DNA of 64,000 nucleotides from Clostridium thermosuccinogenes (lineage in GTDB: Bacteria > Bacillota > Clostridia > Acetivibrionales > DSM-5807). The stretch lies in the NCBI RefSeq assembly GCF_002896855.1, contig NZ_CP021850.1, forward strand, positions 4,117,665-4,181,664. Direction: 5' to 3'. Position 1 is the stretch's first letter, and every line of letters begins with the position of its first letter. The notes beneath the pieces are model-generated. The model did no database searches. It saw only the letters and a list, made by a program, of their open reading frames with translations, and had not been told where the DNA came from. Position numbers and translations under genes: made by a program. Positions 36,025 through 44,264 of the stretch are shown here, piece after piece.

Positions 36025-36534
36025 CTATCCACCACCGTTCAGTTGTTTTCTAATCTTTGCCTTGATGTTGGACATCTTGCTTTTAATTGTCCCCACCGGA
36101 ATATGCATTATTTCAGAAATCTCCGAATAGCTAAGCTGTGCATTGAAAACCAGGAATACTATCTCTTTTTCAATTTTCCCCAGGGCTGTCATAGATTTTT
36201 CTATCGCTACGCTGTCAACTATGCTGTCAAATTCGTTTTCTGCAGCCCAAAAATCCTCAATCTCGGAAAGAGAAACACTGGTATTTTTGTATAATGTCCT
36301 GTAGTAGTCGGCAATTTTTCTCCTTGTAATCCCTATTACCCATGTCCTGAAAGAAGCCTTCCCATCATATTTTTTTATGCTCTTCCAAGCAGCCAGCATT
36401 GTCTCTTGCACTATATCCTTGATGTCTTCAGTGGTGCTTATATGGGAAGAAATATAGTTGTAAATGATCTTCAAATGGTCGCTCATCAGCCTTTCAAAGG
36501 CCTCATGGTTTCCATTTTTAGATTTCTCGATCAA
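36025..36534 (-). CDS. ECF-type RNA polymerase sigma factor
   Basis: A 169-residue sigma-70 family protein with region 2 (NHEAFERLMSDHLKIIYNYI, DIVQETMLAAWKSIKKYD, FRTWVIGITRRKIADYYR) and region 4 (LSYSEISEIMHIPVGTIKSK), the two domains of an extracytoplasmic-function sigma factor. It directs polymerase to a small regulon, probably including its own operon. The start is odd: the frame opens at TTG 36534 without a clear ribosome binding site. An ATG at 36539, in another frame, would give MS-LIEKSKNGN if one base were added, which looks like a natural N-terminus. Either TTG is used or a one-base deletion lies at the 5' end. Confidence 0.85.
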   Translation of the reverse strand: MIEKSKNGNHEAFERLMSDHLKIIYNYISSHISTTEDIKDIVQETMLAAWKSIKKYDGKASFRTWVIGITRRKIADYYRTLYKNTSVSLSEIEDFWAAENEFDSIVDSVAIEKSMTALGKIEKEIVFLVFNAQLSYSEISEIMHIPVGTIKSKMSNIKAKIRKQLNGGG

Positions 36535-36539
36535 GACAT

Positions 36540-37239
36540 GCTCTGCACAGCCTTCAAGTGAAAAACCATCAGCACCACCTCTCCCATACAGTTGAAATTT
36601 TCATTAAAACAACGTAAGAAATTGCGTAGCAATTTCAACACACCGTTTCAACGAGACGGGAGATTTTAACTCACCGTCTAATATGAAATCAGGTACCCGC
36701 CACCTATAAGAGGTAGAGGGCATCTTTAGCCTCGTTATAACCATCGACCCGGGTTACTTTGATCCATCGGCATCATGGTTAACATAATGTTATTGCATCT
36801 TTCCAAAGGATAACCCTATCCACCGGCTTCACATATTTTTACAGCTTTCAATTATTTAGTCGCAGTCTATGGTAAAACGGTTCAATTGATTTTATCAAAA
36901 TAAATATATTTTTTAATTCTCCACAGACTGATGAAAATAAATTTTTTAAATCTTCACTGAGTTGATAAAAAGTCTCAAATTGCCTGTGAAAATCGCAATT
37001 CGGTTTTATTTACCAATGGGAAGTAAAAAAAACTTTGGAAGAAATAAAACATCGCAATGCTCTATTTTCACAACTAAAGCCAAAAAGAGCCTAATCTCAA
37101 AAGCAATATATGCCCTATATAGCATTATAAAGAGTCATTACGCCATCGTTTTCCAATGCAGCAATGTAGTATTAATTTGAATTATGTTAAAAATATATAG
37201 TGAAACTCAAAAACAAGCATAGAAAAGGAGACTTCCGCA
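36540..37239. other. 700-bp spacer with palindrome-rich block
   Basis: The block at about 36619-36785 has AAATTGC / GCAATTT (36619-36635), a pairing between GCCACCT and AGGTAGAGGGC near 36698-36722, and AACCAT / ATGGTT (about 36740-36784). It may be the end of a decayed mobile element. Further right lies a short sequence (about 37142-37172) resembling 41497-41527. No gene before 37240 is supported. Confidence 0.5.
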
Positions 37240-37386
37240 ATGAAAAAGAAGATGAAGGATAAAGATATAGTTAAGGAAGCAGTGGGCGATCCGGCTTTTT
37301 ATAACGACAAAATCGGAGAAAACAAAGTACCGGGAAAAACAATATCGGAAAAGAAACACGGCGGAAAATGCAGGAGTGGACTTTAA
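37240..37386 (+). CDS. 48-residue lysine-rich small protein
   Basis: A short frame beginning MKKKMKDKDIVKEAVGDPAF and ending GGKCRSGL, with an AAAAGGAG site nine bases before the ATG. It is highly charged, with 14 Lys of 48 residues and a single Cys near the C-terminus, and has no membrane segment. The strong site and lack of competing frames make it likely to be real. It resembles small spore- or stress-type basic proteins only in composition; no family is recognised. A 13-bp hairpin follows at 37474. Confidence 0.55.
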   Translation: MKKKMKDKDIVKEAVGDPAFYNDKIGENKVPGKTISEKKHGGKCRSGL

Positions 37387-37473
37387 TAACAAGCTATGCG
37401 TTCAAAACTCACACCATGATTCAAAAAATTCCAATTTTCACTCCTATGTTTTTGATGCTGGTAAAATTTATGA

Positions 37474-37506
37474 AGGACTGGTGACAGCTTCCGTGTCACC
37501 AGTCCT
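37474..37506. terminator. 13-bp perfect hairpin
   Basis: AGGACTGGTGACA (37474-37486) pairs perfectly with TGTCACCAGTCCT (37494-37506), loop of seven. There is no T-run, so termination is likely but not typical. It lies between the 48-residue gene and galM, which converge. Confidence 0.55.
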
Positions 37507-37669
37507 CGCCATTTCATCTTCTATTTTCTCCATTGCCTTGCTGCTTAGACTTTAGATGTGCACCCCTCTAAACGATCAAAACATGCATTATTAGCTGAAA
37601 TCATCTAAAATTATATAATACAAGCGGCATTAGCCTGACAGATAAGCTCTACCCCTTGAAACCAGCAAT

Positions 37670-38731
37670 TTACCTGGCGGAGAACTTATAAATTGTAGTG
37701 TGTTTATACTCCTGTCCGGCTTTCAATATCGGTGAAGGAAAATGCTTATGCTTCATAGCATTGGGGAAGTACTGGGTTTCTAAGCACAAAGCGCTTCTTT
37801 TGTTATATACTGCGCCACCCTTGCCAACCCCGGAACCTTTCAGGAAATTTCCCGAATAAAACTGTATCCCCGGCTTGGTTGTAAATACCTCCATTACCCT
37901 TCCGCTTGCCGGGTCATAGAGTTCAGCAGCCTTTTCCGGTTCTTTTCCGCTGACCTTAAGCACCCAGTTATGATCGTATCCTTTACCGTTGATGATCTGT
38001 TCATCATCACTATCAAACCCTGGTCCGATAGGTGAGAGCTTTGTAAAATCCATAGGAGTGCCTTTGACATCCCTGATCTCACCCGTAGGTATGCCTTCGT
38101 TATTTATCGGTGTAAATTGGTCGGCGTTTATCATCAGCTCATGCCCTGATATGCTTCCCGCTGCATGGCCGGAAAGATTAAAGTAAGCATGGTTGGTGAG
38201 GTTTACCACCGTATCCTTGTCCGATACCGCATAATAGTGTATCTCCAGGCCATTATCCTCTGACAGCACATATACCACTTTGACTTTCAGGTTGCCGGGG
38301 AAATTCTCCTCGCCATCCTTGCTGAAATATGTAAGCTGAAGGCCTTCCTTCCCCTCCCAATCTATAATTTCAGCATCCCAGACTTGCTTGTCAAATCCCT
38401 TGATTCCACCATGCAGATTATTTTCTCCGTCATTTTTGGCCAATTTATACACAACGCCGTTGAGCTCAAATTCTGCTTTTTCAATCCTGTTCGCATGCCT
38501 TCCGATCAATGCTCCGAAATATGTACCATCATCCTCCAGATATCCTTTGAGATTGTCATATCCCAATGTGACATCTGCAAGCTTGCCGTCCTTATCCGGT
38601 ACATAGAGTGAAACAATGGTACCTCCGTAATTAATGATCTCCGCCTTCATACCCTTTGAGTTTTCCAGGGTAAAAAGCGTTACTTCCTTTCCATCCGGTG
38701 TATTTGCATAAAATCTGGCGGTTATGCTCAT
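37670..38731 (-). CDS. galM: Aldose 1-epimerase (galactose mutarotase)
   Basis: A 353-residue cytoplasmic enzyme that interconverts the alpha and beta anomers of galactose, glucose and related sugars. The substrate-binding blocks are GALIGRHANRIEKA, the catalytic His in NLTNHAYFNLSGH, DKDTVVN just before it, and the catalytic base Glu in CLETQYFPNAMKHKHFPSP. Length is normal. Met at 38731 with GGAGGG upstream is used instead of the first in-frame codon at 38752. The gene stands alone. Confidence 0.93.
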   Translation of the reverse strand: MSITARFYANTPDGKEVTLFTLENSKGMKAEIINYGGTIVSLYVPDKDGKLADVTLGYDNLKGYLEDDGTYFGALIGRHANRIEKAEFELNGVVYKLAKNDGENNLHGGIKGFDKQVWDAEIIDWEGKEGLQLTYFSKDGEENFPGNLKVKVVYVLSEDNGLEIHYYAVSDKDTVVNLTNHAYFNLSGHAAGSISGHELMINADQFTPINNEGIPTGEIRDVKGTPMDFTKLSPIGPGFDSDDEQIINGKGYDHNWVLKVSGKEPEKAAELYDPASGRVMEVFTTKPGIQFYSGNFLKGSGVGKGGAVYNKRSALCLETQYFPNAMKHKHFPSPILKAGQEYKHTTIYKFSAR

Positions 38732-38949
38732 TAAATTCCCTCCATCCTTCAAAACTATAATTTCCCATTTAGCACGGGAATGAATCCAGCCAATAGCTGA
38801 TACATAGGTTTCTAAATCCTGCCGCTTTAAATCCTATGAAACGGAATTTGTCCGCTTCCATAAGCTTGATGTCAAACCAACTTTGTATAGCAGCATTATC
38901 CTATTATGATGATATAGCATTAAACACTTCTTTGCAATATTGAAGGCCA

Positions 38950-40164
38950 TCAATAAACACAAATGAGCCCGGGATTGGCTCCGGTGATGCACCGCCCTCC
39001 GTCCGGGGTAACCAGGAATGTGTTCTCAACACCGACCATTCCAATATTTTCTATACCCTTTTTTGGCTCAAGGGCTATAGCCATGCCCTCCTCCAGCGGT
39101 TCGTCAAAGCCTTCCGCTATGACAGGGAACTCGTCTATCTGCAGACCGATTCCATGCCCCAGAAATTTCACGCTTCTGTTTCCATAACCCATAAAGTTCC
39201 TTAAAAATCCTGCATCGAGCTTATTCATCACAGTTCTGTATATTTGTGATGGGATTTCACCGGGCTTTAGCATGGCTGCCATCTCATTCTGTATTTCAAT
39301 GCATCTTTGATGTGCGTCGATGGCTTCCTGAGAAAGAGGCTTGCCAAACATGTAGATCATGGTTTTATCGGTATGATAGCCTTCCACCCCACATCCTACA
39401 TCGACAAATACAAGATCACCCTTCTTAAGCTTGCGTTCCCGGCTGCCCAGGAGGGGCACCGCAGGGCTCATGCCGTAATTGCCTCCAGGCCCGTTAAAAT
39501 AGGAGGGATAAATGGAGCTTTCACCAAAGCCGATTTGACCCAGCAGCATTTCTGTGTCAAACATTCTGAACCGGGAAACCCCGTGATGCCCCTCCTCTAT
39601 CAAGGCAGAAAAGAGTTCTCCGGCCAGTTCGGCTTCGCTCATTCCTTCTTTAAGCATTTGGGGCACGCGCATCTCCAGCGCCTGTTGATGAATTTTGCCG
39701 GACTGCTCCATTAGAGAGATCTCATAGGAACTTTTCACCGCTCTAACCGCCGCTATCTGCATATCGGCAGACTTTACAAAGTCAAAGGGAAAATGCTTGC
39801 GAAACCTCTGATACAGTGCCAAAGGCACCACCTCTGTTTCCATATACACCGTATCAGGCAATTTCCCGACTGACGCCGCAGCATCCCGAAAGCTCTCCAT
39901 AGGTTTTATATTGGAGAACGCCGATTCATCCAGCGCCCGTTCATAGCTTCGGCGCACCCACAGGGTTGCCTCCTTGTCCCTGGGTATCAGAAGCATTCCG
40001 TCCTGCATAGTTCCCGTAAAGTAATACATATTTATTTTGCTGAAAATGACAGCGATTCTCCATTCCGGATTTGATTTATCCATTTTATCTCTGAAGCGCT
40101 TCATTCTGGCTTCTAATTCGAAAAAAGGCACCTTTTTAACACTCATACTCATATTCTTACCCAT
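38950..40164 (-). CDS. M24-family Xaa-Pro peptidase
   Basis: A 404-residue protein with an N-terminal creatinase-like domain (about 15-150) and a C-terminal pita-bread metallopeptidase domain. The five metal ligands are recognisable: Asp in VFVDVGCG, Asp in [13 protein letters not shown], His in [15 protein letters not shown], Glu in ALEPKKGI and Glu in GVENTFLV. It probably removes N-terminal residues before proline or a related substrate, using two Mn or Co ions in the cytoplasm. Three Met codons (40164, 40152, 40146) are possible starts and no ribosome binding site decides. It is transcribed alone. Confidence 0.88.
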   Translation of the reverse strand: MGKNMSMSVKKVPFFELEARMKRFRDKMDKSNPEWRIAVIFSKINMYYFTGTMQDGMLLIPRDKEATLWVRRSYERALDESAFSNIKPMESFRDAAASVGKLPDTVYMETEVVPLALYQRFRKHFPFDFVKSADMQIAAVRAVKSSYEISLMEQSGKIHQQALEMRVPQMLKEGMSEAELAGELFSALIEEGHHGVSRFRMFDTEMLLGQIGFGESSIYPSYFNGPGGNYGMSPAVPLLGSRERKLKKGDLVFVDVGCGVEGYHTDKTMIYMFGKPLSQEAIDAHQRCIEIQNEMAAMLKPGEIPSQIYRTVMNKLDAGFLRNFMGYGNRSVKFLGHGIGLQIDEFPVIAEGFDEPLEEGMAIALEPKKGIENIGMVGVENTFLVTPDGGRCITGANPGLICVY

Positions 40165-40468
40165 CTCAATACATTGAATTTAAGCGGATTCTATCCTCAA
40201 AAATAATATAACCAATTGATTTTATAAGTAGCTTAACCTACGCAAAATCTTGCAACCGGACAGAACCCTGCACATTCTATTTAATATGGATTATATCATA
40301 TATAAAAAAGGGAGTTTCGACTCCTGCAAATAAAATCAAATACAGTAAAAATTTTTATGCTATTGTAATAGTTTCGGACACCGCAAAAAAGAGGATATTT
40401 AAGCTCTCCTTCTGCCCTATTGCGTATTGGCGCAGGCCAATCCTCCTTGCCGTCAAACCTCGCATTTA
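40165..40468. other. Spacer, little recognised
   Basis: 304 bp. On the minus strand a weak hairpin ending in CTTTTTT (about 40385-40410) could terminate the HAD gene. A TATAAT-like sequence near 40290 may belong to the M24 peptidase promoter, but no matching -35 box was found. Confidence 0.35.
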
Positions 40469-41230
40469 TTAGCTCAATCCTTTATCTTCCCATATAAATA
40501 TGCCTTTTTCGTTTATTATATCCTGGACACTCTGGCACACAATATCTGCATTTTCTCTGATTTTATCCGGATGGCCGGCACCCCCAAGAATTCCGATGGC
40601 TAACCCTGCATTACCCTGCCGGGCAAACTTCATATCGGTCATGGTATCGCCGACAACAGCCACCTCCCGGGGATTTAAGCCGTATAACCTGCAAAACTCC
40701 TGAAGGATATGGGGATGGGGCTTGCTTTCGTATGTACCGTTGTCACATCCTATGAAATCAAAAAATTCTTTGACTCCCAGCTTCTCCAGGCATACCTTGG
40801 TCGAGGCTTCGGTATCCGCGGTGGCAATGCCGATATACAGCCCTCTGTTTTTAATGGCTGCAAAAATATCAGCCAGCTGCCCGGCCGGGACCGGCGTAAC
40901 CATGTCTTTATCCATTATATCGCTCAGGATATCCACAACCTTGGCTCTAAACTCCTCTCTGTTTCCACAGTCCATCCCCCGGCTGTTAAAAACCTTATAA
41001 AACTCTTCGGCCACATCCCCCGTTGTGCCCGACGCATAAACACAATCAGGCATAATTCTTCCGTCAACTATGCCTATAGAGTTCATGAGAGCTTTCTCCA
41101 GGTCATCATCCTGTGCATGGGAATATTCCTCCAGAAGTTTCCGAATGATCAGCTTTGCCGCGGGAATCCATGTTGAATTGAAATCCAGAATAGTGCCGTC
41201 CTTATCAAATAAAATACCTTTTATGCTCAA
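40469..41230 (-). CDS. HAD-superfamily phosphatase (phosphoglycolate phosphatase-like)
   Basis: A 253-residue HAD hydrolase. Motif I is ILFDKDGTILDF with the nucleophile Asp, motif II is the Thr/Ser in GIATADTEAS, motif III Lys lies in YESKPHPHILQEF and motif IV is VVGDTMTDMKFARQG. The helical cap between motifs I and II fits the phosphoglycolate or beta-phosphoglucomutase-like subfamily. Substrate unknown. The frame continues 12 codons upstream to an ATG, but TTG 41230, preceded by GGAGG at 8 nt, gives MSIKGILFDKDGT, the normal start for the family. Confidence 0.88.
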   Translation of the reverse strand: MSIKGILFDKDGTILDFNSTWIPAAKLIIRKLLEEYSHAQDDDLEKALMNSIGIVDGRIMPDCVYASGTTGDVAEEFYKVFNSRGMDCGNREEFRAKVVDILSDIMDKDMVTPVPAGQLADIFAAIKNRGLYIGIATADTEASTKVCLEKLGVKEFFDFIGCDNGTYESKPHPHILQEFCRLYGLNPREVAVVGDTMTDMKFARQGNAGLAIGILGGAGHPDKIRENADIVCQSVQDIINEKGIFIWEDKGLS

Positions 41231-41540
41231 ATTTGCTGCCTCCGTTTCCGTAAGGCATGGGGACATATTTCTGCCATGCAGGTCAGAATCTTTTGCAGCA
41301 TGCTCCCATGCCTTTTTATCGCAAGTATAGCTTAGTTAATTCTGCTTTGCAACTGTGACCTCTGAGTATAAAGTAATCGCTGGCAGGCTTGCTTCACCGA
41401 AGTTCGTCAAATTGGCTCACAAATCGGCCGACCACATTTTTGCGGCCCCAACCGTTTGAATTGCACGTCGCCGCAGAATGCCGAAGGAGCCTTAAAGCCA
41501 CTGTTTCCCAATGCAACAATGCAGTATCAAGCACGATACA
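41231..41540. other. Spacer between HAD and LURP-one genes
   Basis: 310 bp with no supported gene. A segment at about 41497-41527 (CCACTGTTTCCCAATGCAAC and on) resembles 37142-37172 and may be a short dispersed repeat. Confidence 0.4.
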
Positions 41541-42020
41541 TCAGTCATCATGGTCATGGCATACCATGTCTATAACTATAGCAAGGGCCAGAGTGGATAT
41601 CTGATCCTGTCCATCGTCAATATCCACACCATAGGTGTCAGAAAAGGCAAAGAACTTCTTGGAAATGCGGGCTATCAGTTTACCATGCCTGTATATTCCG
41701 AATTCATGGGCAAAAAAATCGCCATCCACGTAGTACTGGTCGCCGGGAGTCGTAATCTCAAAATCATTCCTGAATAACGCAAACTTTTTCCTGACATTGG
41801 CTACAAGCTCACCGGCAATATATATATCATACTCCGGCATGAAGCGGAAGAGCTTTTGCTCAATATAGCACAATTCTTTACCGGAGAGGTCGAAAATCCT
41901 CAGCTTTTTACCAAAGGAAAAAATCTGGCTCCTGACAATAAATACATCGTTGCCGAACTCATCCTTTATAGTAAAGCTGTCTCCTAAGGAAAATATCTTT
42001 TGCCTGATTATATATCTCAT
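41541..42020 (-). CDS. LURP-one-related (Tubby C-like) protein
   Basis: A 159-residue protein starting MRYIIRQKIFSLGDSFTIKD, with repeating beta-strand units such as VFIVRSQIFSFGKKLRIFD and IARISKKFFAFSDTYGVDI. This is the LURP-one/YxjI family, a 12-stranded barrel around a central helix, like the Tubby C-terminal domain. Bacterial members may bind membrane phospholipid, but their role is not established. Its ribosome binding site is GGGGCAGG. It stands alone. Confidence 0.88.
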   Translation of the reverse strand: MRYIIRQKIFSLGDSFTIKDEFGNDVFIVRSQIFSFGKKLRIFDLSGKELCYIEQKLFRFMPEYDIYIAGELVANVRKKFALFRNDFEITTPGDQYYVDGDFFAHEFGIYRHGKLIARISKKFFAFSDTYGVDIDDGQDQISTLALAIVIDMVCHDHDD

Positions 42021-42143
42021 TTACCTGCCCCTTTCTTCCATCAAAATTTTTCTGATTTGATTCAATCTGAAGCCTTTAAAATACAGGAACTTACCCAAAT
42101 GGTCGGATAGCATTCAGCAAAGCTCTTATTTTCCCAAACGAAC

Positions 42144-42233
42144 CACCGGTTAAGAAATAAAACAACATACCCTTTCCATCAACTGCAACCAGTCGAATTG
42201 CCACCGGTTTTTCATAAAGCGTAAATCACCGGT
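42144..42233. repeat. Three direct repeats CACCGGT
   Basis: CACCGGT occurs at 42144-42150, 42202-42208 and 42227-42233 downstream of the TPM gene. ACCGGT is itself palindromic. The spacing is irregular; it may be chance or a protein-binding cluster. Confidence 0.3.
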
Positions 42234-42269
42234 ACAGCAGGGCAGTTCCTATGAAAAATCACTGGAAAT

Positions 42270-43130
42270 CTAATAACTGCCGCTGCTTCCGCCGCCTCCG
42301 GAAGATCCTCCTCCACCGGAGGAACCGCCACCGAAACCTCCACCGCCGAAGCTTCCGCCTCCAAAGCCTCCGCGGCCTCCACGACCTCCGCGGCCTCTAT
42401 GTCTGCCATGGCCACCATAGCCTCCCCCAAAAAAGCTACTCCACAAGAAAATCCTCATAAGTGTGGAGGTGATCCTGAAGCGGAAGAATATGCCGTCAAA
42501 AATCAGAAACATCACCAACAATATTGGTCCAAAATCCATGCCGCTCTTCCTGGCGCTTCCGGAAGGCTTTGATCTCTCAGGAGTCCATTGAGAATTCCGG
42601 GGCAGTTCATTACCATAGTCTATGTCAACGCCATATTCCTTTGCCACATCCTGAACCAACATGGCATATCCATTGTAAAGTCCGCCATTATAGTCACCTT
42701 TGCTTAAATAGGGATTCATGTAATCCTTGCGTATCTGGGCAGTCCTTATGTCCGGCACGGCACCTTCCAGGCCGTAACCGACTTCTATCCTCAGCATGCG
42801 GTCCTGAACCGCATTTAAAATCAGTATCCCGTTATCTTCATCCTTTTGCCCTATCCCCCATTTTCTGAACAACTCGGTGGCGTAGTCGTCAATATCTTTC
42901 TCTCCCAGAGATTCTATTGTCACCAGCACTATCTGGGCACCGGTTTTATCCTCCAGCTGCTTTCCCAGGGATATTATCCTGTTTTCAGTGCTCAAATCCA
43001 GCACATCGGCAAAGTCATTGACAAAGAATTCTCTGGTAGGTGACGGGTATTTAGTTTCCGCAAAGGCAACCGTCGAAAAAGCAAACATGAGCAGCAGTAA
43101 AATAACTATACTCTTCCGAATCCCGCTCAC
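42270..43130 (-). CDS. TPM-domain protein (YgcG-like) with Gly-rich tail
   Basis: A 286-residue protein with a signal peptide (ends STVAFAETKYP) and a TPM domain at about 35-165 (FVNDFADVLDLSTENRI, KTGAQIVLVTIESLGEKDI, GILILNAVQDRMLRIEVGYG). One membrane helix follows at about 200-225, and the last 50 residues are almost only Gly, Ser and Phe. TPM proteins are exposed outside the membrane and some have phosphatase-like activity or assist complex assembly. The start is a GTG at 43130 with GGAGGTGA. It follows the LemA gene on the same strand, a pairing widespread in bacteria. Confidence 0.88.
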   Translation of the reverse strand: MSGIRKSIVILLLLMFAFSTVAFAETKYPSPTREFFVNDFADVLDLSTENRIISLGKQLEDKTGAQIVLVTIESLGEKDIDDYATELFRKWGIGQKDEDNGILILNAVQDRMLRIEVGYGLEGAVPDIRTAQIRKDYMNPYLSKGDYNGGLYNGYAMLVQDVAKEYGVDIDYGNELPRNSQWTPERSKPSGSARKSGMDFGPILLVMFLIFDGIFFRFRITSTLMRIFLWSSFFGGGYGGHGRHRGRGGRGGRGGFGGGSFGGGGFGGGSSGGGGSSGGGGSSGSY

Positions 43131-43236
43131 GGTTCACCTCCCCCTTTCAATAAAGATTAAATGTCGCTGCGATAAACGCTTTCCTGCGTGAGAAAATATT
43201 CTTATTCCCTTCGATATTTTTATGTCAAATCTACGG

Positions 43237-43815
43237 TTAAAATTTCACCTTGGGCGTCTCCTTGGCATCGGGGGATGCTTCAAAGTAATCCATCTCTTTA
43301 AAGCCCATCAACCGGGCAAATATGCTTCCCGGAAACCTGGTGACTTTGGTGTTGTATGCCTCAACGGCCTCATTGTAGTCCATTCTGGCTCTATATACTC
43401 TATTTTCGGCACCTTCGATGAGCACCTGAAGGTTTTCAAAAGATTCATGAGCCTTAATTTCAGGATTATCCTCCATCAGTACTACTATGCTTCTCATCTG
43501 GCTGTCTGCGCTTATTTTATCCGCTTTGCTGGCATTCTTATCCATAACCACTGATCTTGCGGCAGTTATCTTATCAATGATATCCTTTTCCAGCTGCACT
43601 TCCCCTTTTACTGTTTCCACCATGTTGATTATGGCATCCGATCTTCTCTGCATTGCGTTTTCAACCTGGCTCCATGTGCTTTTAACCCTCTGGTTTGCCT
43701 GCACAAGGCTGTTATATGTGCCTCCGAACAGGGATGCAACTATAATTATTACAAGTGCAATTACTCCCCATTTTATCCACCTACCCCACGGATATGCAAT
43801 ATAAGTGCTGTTCAT
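43237..43815 (-). CDS. lemA: LemA family protein
   Basis: A 192-residue protein with one N-terminal membrane helix (about 13-33) followed by long helices, including YNSLVQANQRVKSTWSQVEN and RRSDAIINMVETVKG, the conserved LemA core, and a C-terminal block YNEAVEAYNTKVTRFPGSIF. LemA proteins are membrane-tethered helical bundles of uncertain role. ATG 43815 has AAAGGAGG 10 nt upstream; the earlier ATG at 43824 directly touches that site. Together with the TPM gene it forms a two-gene unit, probably transcribed from the region 43860-44180. Confidence 0.9.
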   Translation of the reverse strand: MNSTYIAYPWGRWIKWGVIALVIIIVASLFGGTYNSLVQANQRVKSTWSQVENAMQRRSDAIINMVETVKGEVQLEKDIIDKITAARSVVMDKNASKADKISADSQMRSIVVLMEDNPEIKAHESFENLQVLIEGAENRVYRARMDYNEAVEAYNTKVTRFPGSIFARLMGFKEMDYFEASPDAKETPKVKF

Positions 43816-44063
43816 ACCGATCATCCTCCTTTAATTCTTAGTCCGGCGGTGCCCAGGTGCATCTCACGACTGCTTGACACTAACGCCCAATTAATTTCTT
43901 TGTAATAAGCATACATTATATTATATTGATAACCCATTTTAAAATCACAAAAACAATAAACTATCGATGCTGCATTTATAAAAGCATAAGTTTGTTAAAT
44001 GTCATAGCTGTTATTTTAATATCAACTGCAACCGTCTTTTTAATCCTTTGTGAAAACTTCTTT

Positions 44064-44105
44064 TCACCGTTTTCCGGCATACAGCCTCAACCGCCTATGC
44101 CCCAT
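44064..44105 (-). CDS. 13-codon frame behind a strong promoter (remnant or leader)
   Basis: ATG 44105 is preceded by a perfect AAAGGAGG (44115-44122), but the frame (MGHRRLRLYAGKR) ends after 13 codons. The promoter and operator upstream are of gene-quality strength. Either a leader peptide for the LemA-TPM genes or the start of a regulator gene that has been deleted. A hairpin GTGAAAA / TTTTCAC (44050-44067) overlaps the stop. Confidence 0.35.
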   Translation of the reverse strand: MGHRRLRLYAGKR

Positions 44106-44128
44106 CGCCTATCGCCTCCTTTCATAAT

Positions 44129-44179
44129 GTAGAGTACTGCTCTACTATCTATGATATATTAATCAACTATATTTGTCAA
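44129..44179 (-). promoter_or_regulatory. Sigma-A promoter with palindromic operator
   Basis: Minus-strand TTGACA (44174-44179), 17-bp spacer, TATCAT (44151-44156). Immediately downstream, over the predicted start of transcription, is the palindrome GTAGAG-tactg-CTCTAC (44129-44145), the usual place for a repressor site. The repressor is not identified. Confidence 0.65.
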
Positions 44180-44190
44180 TAGGATAATAT

Positions 44191-44223
44191 AAAAAAGACA
44201 GAGTTTATTTAGAAAACCCTGCC
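44191..44223 (-). terminator. Intrinsic terminator of the transketolase operon
   Basis: Stem GACAGAGTT / AACCCTGCC (44197-44205 and 44215-44223, two G-T pairs on the RNA) followed by six T on the minus strand. Confidence 0.7.
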
Positions 44224-44264
44224 TTTTTTTATTCCAGATTTAATGCAATTTTTATCGCCTTATC

